Shown here in pieces: positions 37,901 through 43,790 of a stretch of 64,000 nt of DNA. Every line of letters begins with the position of its first letter. Positions within the stretch are counted from its first letter, which is position 1. The DNA comes from CAZWDO01 sp964632485 [NCBI: uncultured bacterium] (GTDB lineage: Bacteria; JAGOEH01). Both the position numbers and the translations under genes were made by a program. The stretch spans positions 448 through 64,447 of the forward strand of contig CAZWDO010000013.1 of NCBI GenBank assembly GCA_964632485.1, in the 5' to 3' direction. Under the pieces are notes generated by a model. The model was not told the DNA's origin. It was given only the letters and a program-made list of their open reading frames with translations, and did no database searches.

Positions 37901-38066
37901 ATTTTCCGCTTCCGGAAGCCCCTACAACCGCTATAAAGTGAGACTCATTGAGTTTTTCCACTAATTCCTGAATCTGTTTTTCCCGGCCAAAGAATAAATA
38001 GTCTTCCCCGGCCTCATAACTCCTGATTCCAGGGAAAGGGTTCAGATTATGAATGATGTTTTCCAT
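34875..38066 (-). CDS. Membrane STAND NTPase (nSTAND1) with coiled coil and WD40 repeats
   Basis: The 1063-residue protein has an N-terminal nSTAND1 NTPase domain with Walker A 'GASGSGKSS' (49-57) and Walker B 'VIIDQFEE' (178-185), preceded by the typical 'FPGIRSYEAGEDYLFFGRE' start. A winged-helix/helical region extends to about 510. A single membrane helix (about 520-543) leads into a long Gln/Glu/Arg-rich coiled coil (about 545-665) and a WD40 propeller (about 750-1040, repeats such as 'LSASNDQSLRIWNY'). STAND proteins act as signal-activated switches that oligomerise. The membrane helix implies that NTPase and propeller lie on opposite sides, or that the propeller is exported. It is the first gene of the operon. 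Confidence 0.9.
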   Translation of the reverse strand: MENIIHNLNPFPGIRSYEAGEDYLFFGREKQIQELVEKLNESHFIAVVGASGSGKSSLVRAGLVPSLFNGKMESYPGNWQLTLFRPGDDPYRNLSEALFRSTQMISNSIKSEETALREELTNMFNLLSFSDAVYMQRMGGYDPITVAAYNERLRLGENGLIDLIKEQNADIPRPRLVIIDQFEEIFRFKQVENPEYTKEILDQFVTLFLNAARQKEIPIFIVLTMRSDFLDQCTDFPGLPEMINNGNYLVPRMTSQEMRKAITGPIKVCEGEITEQLVQRLLLDVSNDPDQLPVLQHALMRTWDYWKINHSENQSVDIVHYEAVGTVKEALSLHAEEVYLALPNPQHKFYAEKMFKALTEMGDDKKPIRRPTRLKEITSLANGQLEDIITVIDMFREVGRAFLMPPNKIPLSEQTMIDISHESLMRIWTRLKQWVEEEAQSAQLYVRLSRSAELYQQGKAGLWVNPELELGLRWFQDYHPNEEWARRYDPAFERAIDFLEYSKKEYELQIARKEEQQRRQLQWARRFAIILGVASIISLLFLIISVNLRYKAESSEKIALEKEKIASTESRKAAEQRKEAILQKKISEQQQQIAEQQRIITEEQRQYALTQRQEALVQKQRAEVSQKQAISARDEAENQRKDAVSQRQIADKERVKAEQSEQKAQRLRFLAVARTIAIQSLKVMQTTNQWDIAALMVLQAYQFNLNNAGPPYQPDIYLALTAVEPNRPVYYGHTDAIRSLAIHSNGNWFFTGSDDGSIRQWSLSNPGQKDRILKKASNSSDGIRSLDIDMKGEWLAAGSASGTIYIWNLQAPNEVPIQLNGHQSVINKILFTRKGSILSAGNDGLVLLWNNPTKQSTKQILLQQSQRIYSLTELRDENAFLAGSADGNLFKLISDTRQATVFWQDTQKKPIMAIDISSDNRYLAVSDNRGAIYLFDRQSSNTKAIPLMGHLSTVNALRFSSNKDILLSASNDQSLRIWNYKNPEEPPIQIKEHDGWVYDTEFTPDQRYFLSVSADRTIRRWPAASAEIVPLIQQKVSRNLTNEEWNKYISKDVPYEKTLPQLP

Positions 38067-38138
38067 AAGCGTGAATCATTCCTTTACAGCCTGAGTGTTG
38101 AAGGCCAATACCGGGTAAAAATCCCGATTCTCTATTTG

Positions 38139-38167
38139 ATTATAACGCATCCGCATCCTTTTGTCAA
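38139..38167 (-). promoter_or_regulatory. Consensus promoter of the STAND/TonB/NTT/kinase operon
   Basis: On the minus strand TTGACA (38167-38162), a 17-bp spacer and TATAAT (38144-38139) match the sigma70 consensus perfectly. The start codon of the STAND gene is at 38066, about 65 bases downstream of the expected transcription start. Confidence 0.85.
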
Positions 38168-38177
38168 GAAAAAAAAA

Positions 38178-39983
38178 TTAATACCGAAAAAGTAGCCCGA
38201 ACATTAGCCAATTGACTTGTTCCGCCGAAACAGAATAATAGTTTCCGGGCCGAAAGGCCTCAATTTGCCAAATTCCTTTCACTGATTGAATTAAAGTGTA
38301 CTCCATTTTCAATATGAAAAGAGTACCTCGGAATTTGCCATTCCCGCCCAATTCCGTCATTTTATATTGGGGGTTAATGGCGGTGGTTTTTTTATAGCCA
38401 ACCACCTGGTTTAAATGAATCGGCCATTTTTCAAAAGTCCACATAGGGGTCCAGCTCAGAGTCAACTCGCAATTTCTGGAAAAATTTAAACGAAGTGAGG
38501 AACGGATCATATAGATATTGCTCCACCATGCCGGTCGGGTTTCATGCCATAAACTATAGATCAGAAGCTCGCTCCAATTATGGGGCCAGCGGCCGAACAA
38601 CGGGTCCCATCCCTCATTGCGTAGGGTCGTTGGTTTGTCGCCTGTGAGAGCGACGCCTTCTACCGATAGTTCCGGTTTCCAGAGCCATGAAGGCGGCAGA
38701 TAAAATCCCAGGTTCAACGATCCTGCCATCGCCATAGTTTTGCGATTGATGCCCTGGTCGTCGAACCATCCCCACTGAAGCGCGGCTTCGCCGTCCAATG
38801 ACCAACGGCGGGGCACCGCTTCATAGGTAAAACTAGTCCCCATGGTTTGTAACCCATGTTCGAGATAGATAGTTCGAATCGTGTCCGGTAGAATCACTCC
38901 ATTCGTGTCGGCGTAAGTTGTCAGGCGTTGGCTGCTTTTTTTATTCCCTTGTCGGTATAACCAATATACACTCCAATCGCCATAGAGAAATTTCATGTTT
39001 GAAAAAATTCCCAGGGAATGGTATGCTTGTTCGCTTAAGGTCTTTCGGATTTCTCCTAATAATAATGTATGATAATCGTCCGGCGGCAAGTAAGAATAGA
39101 AAAAAGTAAGCTGATGGCGGGAGGCTAACCACCAGTCAAAACGAAGCATATCAAACCAGATGGCGCGCGAGGCATCCATCGGGGTTCCTTCCATGATCAA
39201 AAAGCCATTGCCCATACTCATGTTTTGTCGCCCCACCGAGAGTTTCCAAAGTCGGGATTGGCCGCCTTGTAGTGATACGTATCCCTGGTCAAGAAAAATT
39301 TCGTCCCAATCGGTTAGCTTGGTGATCGGTGAATAATAATCTCTGATTTCATTGGTGATTTTAAAATGCAGGGTGAAATTAGAAACAGGAGACCAATCAA
39401 ACCCGAGGCTGGTTCGATATTTCATATAAGTATTGGCGGTTTTTGCCGTATCGAATGTGATTAAATCGTCATAAGCAATCAAGCGAATCCGTTCCATTAG
39501 ATTGAACTTGAAACGGGGTTGTCGGATGGTCTGAGGTATCGGTTCGCGGGGAGCCTGAATCAGGATCAGGCGGTATTCACCCGGTTGGGCGATCAGATCA
39601 CCCCATAATTCATCAATGCTGTCTAAAATGATTTTAAACCCAATCCGTCCCTCTTCCAGCAGTGTGATTTCACTCGTTTCACGCTCTAAAGCCTGGTGAA
39701 AGATTCGCACAATATCGGTAGGCGAAACCGAGCGGTCCTGTTTGCCGTTGCTCAGGTTGAAACGGTAAATCAGATCCCAGTATTCTCCGCGCATGGGTTG
39801 GTAATACTTGTTTAAGCCTTCACTAATCAGAAAAACGTATTGACTGTTGGGTATGCGCTGGCTGCGGTGGGCATCGCATAGCGCTCCGGGGATCGGACGT
39901 ATCCGCGGGTGCTCAATGCGGGTTTGCGCATAAATCGAAACCCAGAGTAGCAGTAGAATGGATAAGGATTGAACGCGTTTCAT
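38178..39983 (-). CDS. Outer-membrane beta-barrel protein, alginate-export-like
   Basis: The 601-residue protein has a signal peptide ending near 'SIYAQ' (about residue 20), a periplasmic stretch of about 130 residues, and then an array of alternating amphipathic strands ending in an aromatic-rich 'WLMFGLLFRY'. The segment 'LSVGRQNMSMGNGFLIMEGTP' appears in two short pieces and resembles the alginate-export (AlgE-like) barrels that recur in Bacteroidetes and related phyla. The transported substrate is unknown. It lies 34 bases after the STAS/RsbW-like pair and is probably co-transcribed with it. Confidence 0.65.
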   Translation of the reverse strand: MKRVQSLSILLLLWVSIYAQTRIEHPRIRPIPGALCDAHRSQRIPNSQYVFLISEGLNKYYQPMRGEYWDLIYRFNLSNGKQDRSVSPTDIVRIFHQALERETSEITLLEEGRIGFKIILDSIDELWGDLIAQPGEYRLILIQAPREPIPQTIRQPRFKFNLMERIRLIAYDDLITFDTAKTANTYMKYRTSLGFDWSPVSNFTLHFKITNEIRDYYSPITKLTDWDEIFLDQGYVSLQGGQSRLWKLSVGRQNMSMGNGFLIMEGTPMDASRAIWFDMLRFDWWLASRHQLTFFYSYLPPDDYHTLLLGEIRKTLSEQAYHSLGIFSNMKFLYGDWSVYWLYRQGNKKSSQRLTTYADTNGVILPDTIRTIYLEHGLQTMGTSFTYEAVPRRWSLDGEAALQWGWFDDQGINRKTMAMAGSLNLGFYLPPSWLWKPELSVEGVALTGDKPTTLRNEGWDPLFGRWPHNWSELLIYSLWHETRPAWWSNIYMIRSSLRLNFSRNCELTLSWTPMWTFEKWPIHLNQVVGYKKTTAINPQYKMTELGGNGKFRGTLFILKMEYTLIQSVKGIWQIEAFRPGNYYSVSAEQVNWLMFGLLFRY

Positions 39984-40017
39984 CGCTGATTCCCGACGAT
40001 CAATAATTTCATGGAGG

Positions 40018-40454
40018 TTAACCCTTGCGTTCTTCCAGAAATTTTTTCATTGTCAGTTCATTGCGGTCATCAATACGCTGGTAGTTGACTTCATCCATGA
40101 TCTGTTTGATCATATAGATACCGAGACCGCCGATTTGGCGTTCTTCCAGCGGCGCGTCAATATCCGGATCCTCTTTTCCAACGGGTTGTATGAAATGCCC
40201 TGGTCGATAATTTTAATAAAGAGCCCTGCCGGGTCATGAAGTTTGTCGCAAACCACTTCGATTTTCCCTTCCTGATCCTCTTGATTCTCTCCGTAAGCAT
40301 AGTTAATGACGTTCATTAAAGCCTCTTCGCAGGCTAAATGGATACGATTGATAGATTGACTGTGGAACCCGCTATTTTCTGCTTCCTTGCGAATAAAATA
40401 GATCATAGTATCCAGATTATCTGCGATAGCGGAAACGATTAACTGATCGGACAT
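40018..40454 (-). pseudogene. RsbW-like anti-sigma kinase (HATPase_c_2), frame broken by one base
   Basis: The first frame (40454 down to about 40175) encodes an RsbW/SpoIIAB-like ATPase start with N box 'LACEEALMNVINYAYG' and 'IIDQGISYNPLEK'. It then runs into 22 unrelated residues and a stop at 40110. The -1 frame from 'NPLEK' continues with EDPDIDAPLEE, the ATP-lid motif 'IGGLGIYMIKQIMDEV' and ends in 'KKFLEERKG' with TAA at 40018, giving the normal 145 residues. The break lies at GGAAAAG (plus 40173-40179). It may be a sequencing error, a recent mutation or a programmed -1 shift. The perfect preservation downstream argues against an old pseudogene. It follows the STAS gene, its expected partner. 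Confidence 0.85.
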
Positions 40455-40487
40455 AGAATATTCCTTTCCTTAAATGCCTCCGCTCGG

Positions 40488-40823
40488 CTAGGCTTTTAAT
40501 GCTTCTACCGCGGCTGTAACAGAAGGGTATTCCTGAAAAATATTATTGAATCCGGTCATCTCGATGACGCTTCGGATCTCTTCCGATAAACCGGTTAAAA
40601 CGACTTTGCCCTTTTTGGGCGCTAAAGTTTTCGCAACCAGCAACAGCACACGTAGTCCGGCGCTGGAGACATAACTGCAACGGCTTAAATCCAATACAAA
40701 TTTTAGTCCCTGGGCAATCGTCGGAAGAATTTTCTGTTGCGCCTGGGAAGCCGTATTCCCATCAAGTTTGCCGCCGATGCTAATCACCGTAACAGGATCG
40801 AATTTTTCAATTTTGATTTCCAT
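40488..40823 (-). CDS. STAS-domain anti-sigma factor antagonist
   Basis: The 111-residue protein is an RsbV/SpoIIAA-like STAS domain with 'VISIGGKLDGNTA' and the phospho-serine loop 'LDLSRCSYVSSAGLRVLL'. In partner switching it binds the RsbW-like kinase when unphosphorylated and is released when phosphorylated. The ATG at 40823 has GGAAGGTGAT upstream; an in-frame start eight codons earlier is less likely. The RsbW-like gene follows 33 bases later, and the REC-PP2C enzyme at 23315 could be the phosphatase of the loop. No cognate sigma factor gene is visible, so the output may be non-transcriptional. Confidence 0.92.
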   Translation of the reverse strand: MEIKIEKFDPVTVISIGGKLDGNTASQAQQKILPTIAQGLKFVLDLSRCSYVSSAGLRVLLLVAKTLAPKKGKVVLTGLSEEIRSVIEMTGFNNIFQEYPSVTAAVEALKA

Positions 40824-40891
40824 ATCACCTTCCTTTTTAACGGACAATTAAGTCATTTTACATCTGTCTTACATGAATGCTCGTAAATTCC

Positions 40892-40919
40892 AATATACAA
40901 TAAAAAAAGTATCTGTCAA
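40892..40919 (-). promoter_or_regulatory. Promoter of the STAS/RsbW-like genes
   Basis: On the minus strand TTGACA (40919-40914), a 16-bp spacer and TATATT (40897-40892) lie about 70 bases upstream of the STAS start codon. Confidence 0.7.
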
Positions 40920-40935
40920 GTTTTTAAAAAAAAAA

Positions 40936-41220
40936 TTATCGACCCATCAAAAATAAGGTCGCCCAATAGCAGGAATCTCTAAATTTCGATTCTTCCGCGA
41001 ATTGGATAACTTTGAGCTTGGCTTTGCGCAGGGCTTGCCTGATATCAACCCATTGGGACCCTTACTGATAAAAATAGGAACTTAGGCGAAACGTAGCCTC
41101 AGTGTCCACATTCAGCAGACTGGCGATCATGTTTTTGCTGCCGGTCAGGAAAAAAGCGGTATAGATAGAGATTTTCCTGTTTCAAAAAGTTAAAATTTCC
41201 GCCGAGCGCGAATAATGCAA
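40936..41220 (-). pseudogene. Decayed C-terminus of a CHAT-domain (caspase-like) protein
   Basis: No intact frame exists here, but on the minus strand the pieces line up as the end of a CHAT peptidase domain. 'AFFLTGSKNMIASLLNVD' matches the 'AF..AGA..V..SLW.VDD' strand and helix, 'TEATFRLSSYFYQ' matches 'AT..LM..FY', and after an in-frame stop (41064-41062) come 'ALRKAK' and 'YWATLFLMGR', the usual 'ALR.AQ' and 'YWA.F.L.G' ending at TAA 40938-40936. A further frameshift near 41161 separates an upstream piece. The catalytic His and Cys would lie in the lost part. It fills the otherwise empty gap beside the lipoprotein gene. Confidence 0.7.
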
Positions 41221-41232
41221 TTTTAAGAGCGA

Positions 41233-41691
41233 TTATTTTTGGGAGCTGACTTTGAATTCCTTTTCGGCGAGCAGGAGGTTGATACTGTGGTGCGGATTGA
41301 ATCGAATGCGATGTTCCCCGTCACTGAGATAGCTGGCGTAAATGACGCCGGCGATAGCCCCGGCCCGCAAGGGCAATTCAATTTGATCGACCTGTTGGCC
41401 GGGAACCCATTCCCAGCTCCAATACTCAAAGGCATTGTCCTGATATAAATCGTTCCATAATTGCTGCCTCTTTTGAAACCACTGCTGGGCAGGCAACTCC
41501 AACAGTTTTTTTAAAAATGTTTTATCATAAACATAGATCACATCGACGGCAAATGCATGATTCAGATTGGCGTCTTCGGTGATGAACACATGAATATCCA
41601 TTTTGTCACCAAAAAGTGAGCGGGTTCGAACCCACATGGAACAGGAAATCAGTAAGAGAAGCGGGATAAATAAATAGAATCTTTTTTTCAT
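41233..41691 (-). CDS. Small lipoprotein, candidate TssJ
   Basis: From the ATG at 41691 (AAAGGA six bases upstream) the product is 152 residues with a lipobox 'LLISC' and lipid Cys17. The mature part has strand 'IHVFITEDANLN', strand 'AVDVIYVYDKTFLKKLLEL', an acidic and aromatic region, 'WVPGQQVDQIELPLR', 'AGVIYASYLSDGEHRIRF' and 'HSINLLLAEKEFKV'. Order and size (two-sheet beta-sandwich, a polar-to-basic 'PG' strand, then an 'Y.....WR'-like segment) are those of TssJ, the outer-membrane lipoprotein that anchors TssM. No other TssJ is present near this T6SS. Direct sequence identity is too low to be certain. Confidence 0.5.
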   Translation of the reverse strand: MKKRFYLFIPLLLLISCSMWVRTRSLFGDKMDIHVFITEDANLNHAFAVDVIYVYDKTFLKKLLELPAQQWFQKRQQLWNDLYQDNAFEYWSWEWVPGQQVDQIELPLRAGAIAGVIYASYLSDGEHRIRFNPHHSINLLLAEKEFKVSSQK

Positions 41692-41704
41692 AAATTTTCC
41701 TTTC

Positions 41705-42913
41705 CTATCGATACGAAATCGGTTTTGCCTGTCGTAAAAGGGCAAAGACAATGCTATTCATATAATAATTATCCGCTTCCAGTTGATGCAGGCGGCGAAT
41801 AATCTCCTCGGGATCAAAATAACTTTCCCTGATTTCCTGACGCACGGAAATCAGCCGTTGGGTTAACCCTTCCTTGGGATGCTTCAGTTTCAATAGACCG
41901 GCAATTTCAGTATTCATTAAATAGATAATTAGCCAATTTATCTGGGTAGGAGTATGCATCCAGCTTATAGATAAAAATTTTTGCGCCAGCTCCAAAACTG
42001 TTTTTTTATATTCCTGCAGGGCAATTGTAGTCCATTGCCTCAGCGCTTCTATCGTATCGACCCGGCGCAGATTGATTAATTCCAATAAAAATTGGTCCAG
42101 TTGTTTTTTTTTGTTGCTGGCATCTGGTAGATCAGCGCGCCAAAGCCATTCCTGAATGCGGTTTTCCAACATTGAAACTGAGGTGATCATATAAGCGTAT
42201 TCGTTCATGATATCTTTTTTGATTTTTTGAATCAGTTCCAGAATCGCTCTTTTTACTTCAGCTTTACGGATGATTTTGGCCTCAGTAACCTGGGATTCAA
42301 TGGCGTCAATTATTTTTAGAAAATCATCCCGGCTATAGGGTTGCTTGGTGATGATACGGAGTTCAAGCGGAGTTTTCCATACAGTTTTTCCAGCGCGCAA
42401 CATGGGGATTTCTTCCAGCATGGGAATTAATTCGCGGTAAGGGTCCCGGTTGAGGAGTCGCAATATCGCATCACTATCTTCTAAATGTTCGAGGATTTCC
42501 TGAAAAAAGGGATGGTTTTGAATGTACAGGATAAGTTCGGGGGTCATTCCCGTTGTTTCAATGCCGGATTCCATTTGATTGACAATTTGCCGGATCGCTG
42601 TTTTAAAAGCGGGAAAATCGGGGATTCGAACGACGATCAGGTTTTTTAAATTGCTGATAAGCTGGTCGATTTCCCATTGGATAAATGGCGAATAGCCAAT
42701 ATCCTCGTACAATTTCAGGATATCGGCATGGGTTGCTATCAGTTTTCTGAGTTCCCGTTCGGGATTGATCGTCGGCATCACCGCAGAAAGAGTTCGGACC
42801 GCTGGTGATTTCTGCTTATGATATCGGCGAAATAGTACCGCTCCACCGATTATTATTGCGGATACCAGCAAAATGACTGCAAACAGCATGTTCATGTGAT
42901 ACGATCGTTTCAA
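41705..42913 (-). CDS. Membrane-anchored helical protein of unknown function
   Basis: The product is about 402 residues with one N-terminal membrane helix (residues 9-28), a basic segment, and a mostly helical soluble domain of 370 residues without recognised motifs. The start is either TTG at 42913, which overlaps the SPOR stop as TTGA, or ATG at 42895; neither has a clear ribosome-binding site, so coupling to the SPOR gene is likely. It lies between the SPOR protein and the TssJ-like lipoprotein, divergent from tssK. It may be an accessory of the T6SS membrane complex, but only position supports that. Confidence 0.6.
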   Translation of the reverse strand: MKRSYHMNMLFAVILLVSAIIIGGAVLFRRYHKQKSPAVRTLSAVMPTINPERELRKLIATHADILKLYEDIGYSPFIQWEIDQLISNLKNLIVVRIPDFPAFKTAIRQIVNQMESGIETTGMTPELILYIQNHPFFQEILEHLEDSDAILRLLNRDPYRELIPMLEEIPMLRAGKTVWKTPLELRIITKQPYSRDDFLKIIDAIESQVTEAKIIRKAEVKRAILELIQKIKKDIMNEYAYMITSVSMLENRIQEWLWRADLPDASNKKKQLDQFLLELINLRRVDTIEALRQWTTIALQEYKKTVLELAQKFLSISWMHTPTQINWLIIYLMNTEIAGLLKLKHPKEGLTQRLISVRQEIRESYFDPEEIIRRLHQLEADNYYMNSIVFALLRQAKPISYR

Positions 42914-43632
42914 AGGTAAATGTATTTAATAATTGCCGGCATTTTTTCTGTTGCCTGGAATTTTTTTGAGGCGTCGATGGCTTGCTGGCGGGTCTTATAT
43001 TTACCGATCATGACGCCATACCAAAGTTGCTGTTGCTGGTCGTGGAACACATAAATCGTCGCTGAAATCCTGGCAGCTTTAATTTCATTGACCAGAGTTT
43101 TCGCTTTTTCCCGGGTATTAAACGCGCCGACTTGAACAATATACCAGGCGTCTGCTTTGGGGGTTGGCTTAGCTGAGGGAACGGGTTGGACGACTTTTTT
43201 TTCAGGAGCAGATTCTCTTTTAGCTTCCTTACTCTCAATACTCTCAATCGGTGGTTCAGATTCGGGGGTGGGCGCTGGCGCTGTTTGAGTTGTTGAAGTA
43301 TCAGGATGCAATCGCGTCATGTAGTACTCGGTTGAATCGATAATCATGGAATCCAGCCAGGCCGTTATCGAATCGGGAGAGGGGGTTGTACGAATGTGGG
43401 AACTTCTAAGCAGTGAATCCGAGAACTGTGGTACGCTTGTTGTATACTGTGTATCAATTACTTCTGGTACGTTTTCTTCAGGTAAAGCAAGTGTGTTGGT
43501 GGTTTTGCCGAGATTTAAATTGAACCCCAATAAAAAACCTAAAATAAAAAAAGAAAAACACAAAAAAACAATCAAAAATAAAAAGCCATAAAAAGCCGGC
43601 CGGGTTAATATGAAATCTTGAATAATTGACAC
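42910..43632 (-). CDS. SPOR-domain membrane protein
   Basis: The 240-residue protein has a cytoplasmic tip, one membrane helix (about 13-36), a Pro/Ser/Thr/Glu-rich periplasmic linker (about 45-160) and a C-terminal SPOR domain ('WYIVQVGAFNTREKAKTLV', then 'YGVMIGKYKTRQQAIDA'). SPOR domains bind peptidoglycan stripped of stem peptides. The GTG at 43632 abuts AAGGA with no spacer, and no ATG exists in frame. An ATT at 43626 would have ideal spacing, so the true start is uncertain. It is the first gene divergent from tssK; it may anchor the secretion complex to the wall, because TssL here lacks a peptidoglycan-binding extension. Confidence 0.85.
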   Translation of the reverse strand: MSIIQDFILTRPAFYGFLFLIVFLCFSFFILGFLLGFNLNLGKTTNTLALPEENVPEVIDTQYTTSVPQFSDSLLRSSHIRTTPSPDSITAWLDSMIIDSTEYYMTRLHPDTSTTQTAPAPTPESEPPIESIESKEAKRESAPEKKVVQPVPSAKPTPKADAWYIVQVGAFNTREKAKTLVNEIKAARISATIYVFHDQQQQLWYGVMIGKYKTRQQAIDASKKFQATEKMPAIIKYIYL

Positions 43633-43702
43633 TCCTTCCCAGGAAAACTGAATTTTACATTTCTAAATAAAAATATATATAGTTGGGTATTAAAAAGCAA
43701 GA

Positions 43703-43735
43703 TTTTTTTTTAAAAAAAAAAAAAAATTTTTTTTT
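43703..43735. promoter_or_regulatory. T9-A15-T9 tract in the T6SS divergent promoter region
   Basis: Nine T (43703-43711), fifteen A (43712-43726) and nine T (43727-43735) form an uninterrupted AT block ending two bases before the -35 box of the tssK promoter. Such tracts are stiff and curved, act as UP elements for RNA polymerase alpha subunits, and attract H-NS-like silencers. Homopolymer lengths may vary between cells. Confidence 0.6.
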
Positions 43736-43737
43736 CC

Positions 43738-43766
43738 TTGACTTGTTTAATAATACCGATATATTA
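43738..43766 (+). promoter_or_regulatory. Promoter of the T6SS operon
   Basis: TTGACT (43738-43743) is followed by TATATT (43760-43765, 16-bp spacer) or ATATTA (17-bp spacer). The tssK start codon is at 43791, with AGGAG seven bases before it. Confidence 0.65.
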
Positions 43767-43790
43767 TCAATTACAGAACGAGGAGAAAAT

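Noticed and set aside
43683-43790. 36-residue N-terminal extension of TssK
   Set aside because: It would be translated from the A/T tract (poly-Lys/Phe), lies upstream of the predicted transcription start, and the ATG at 43791 has a good ribosome-binding site.
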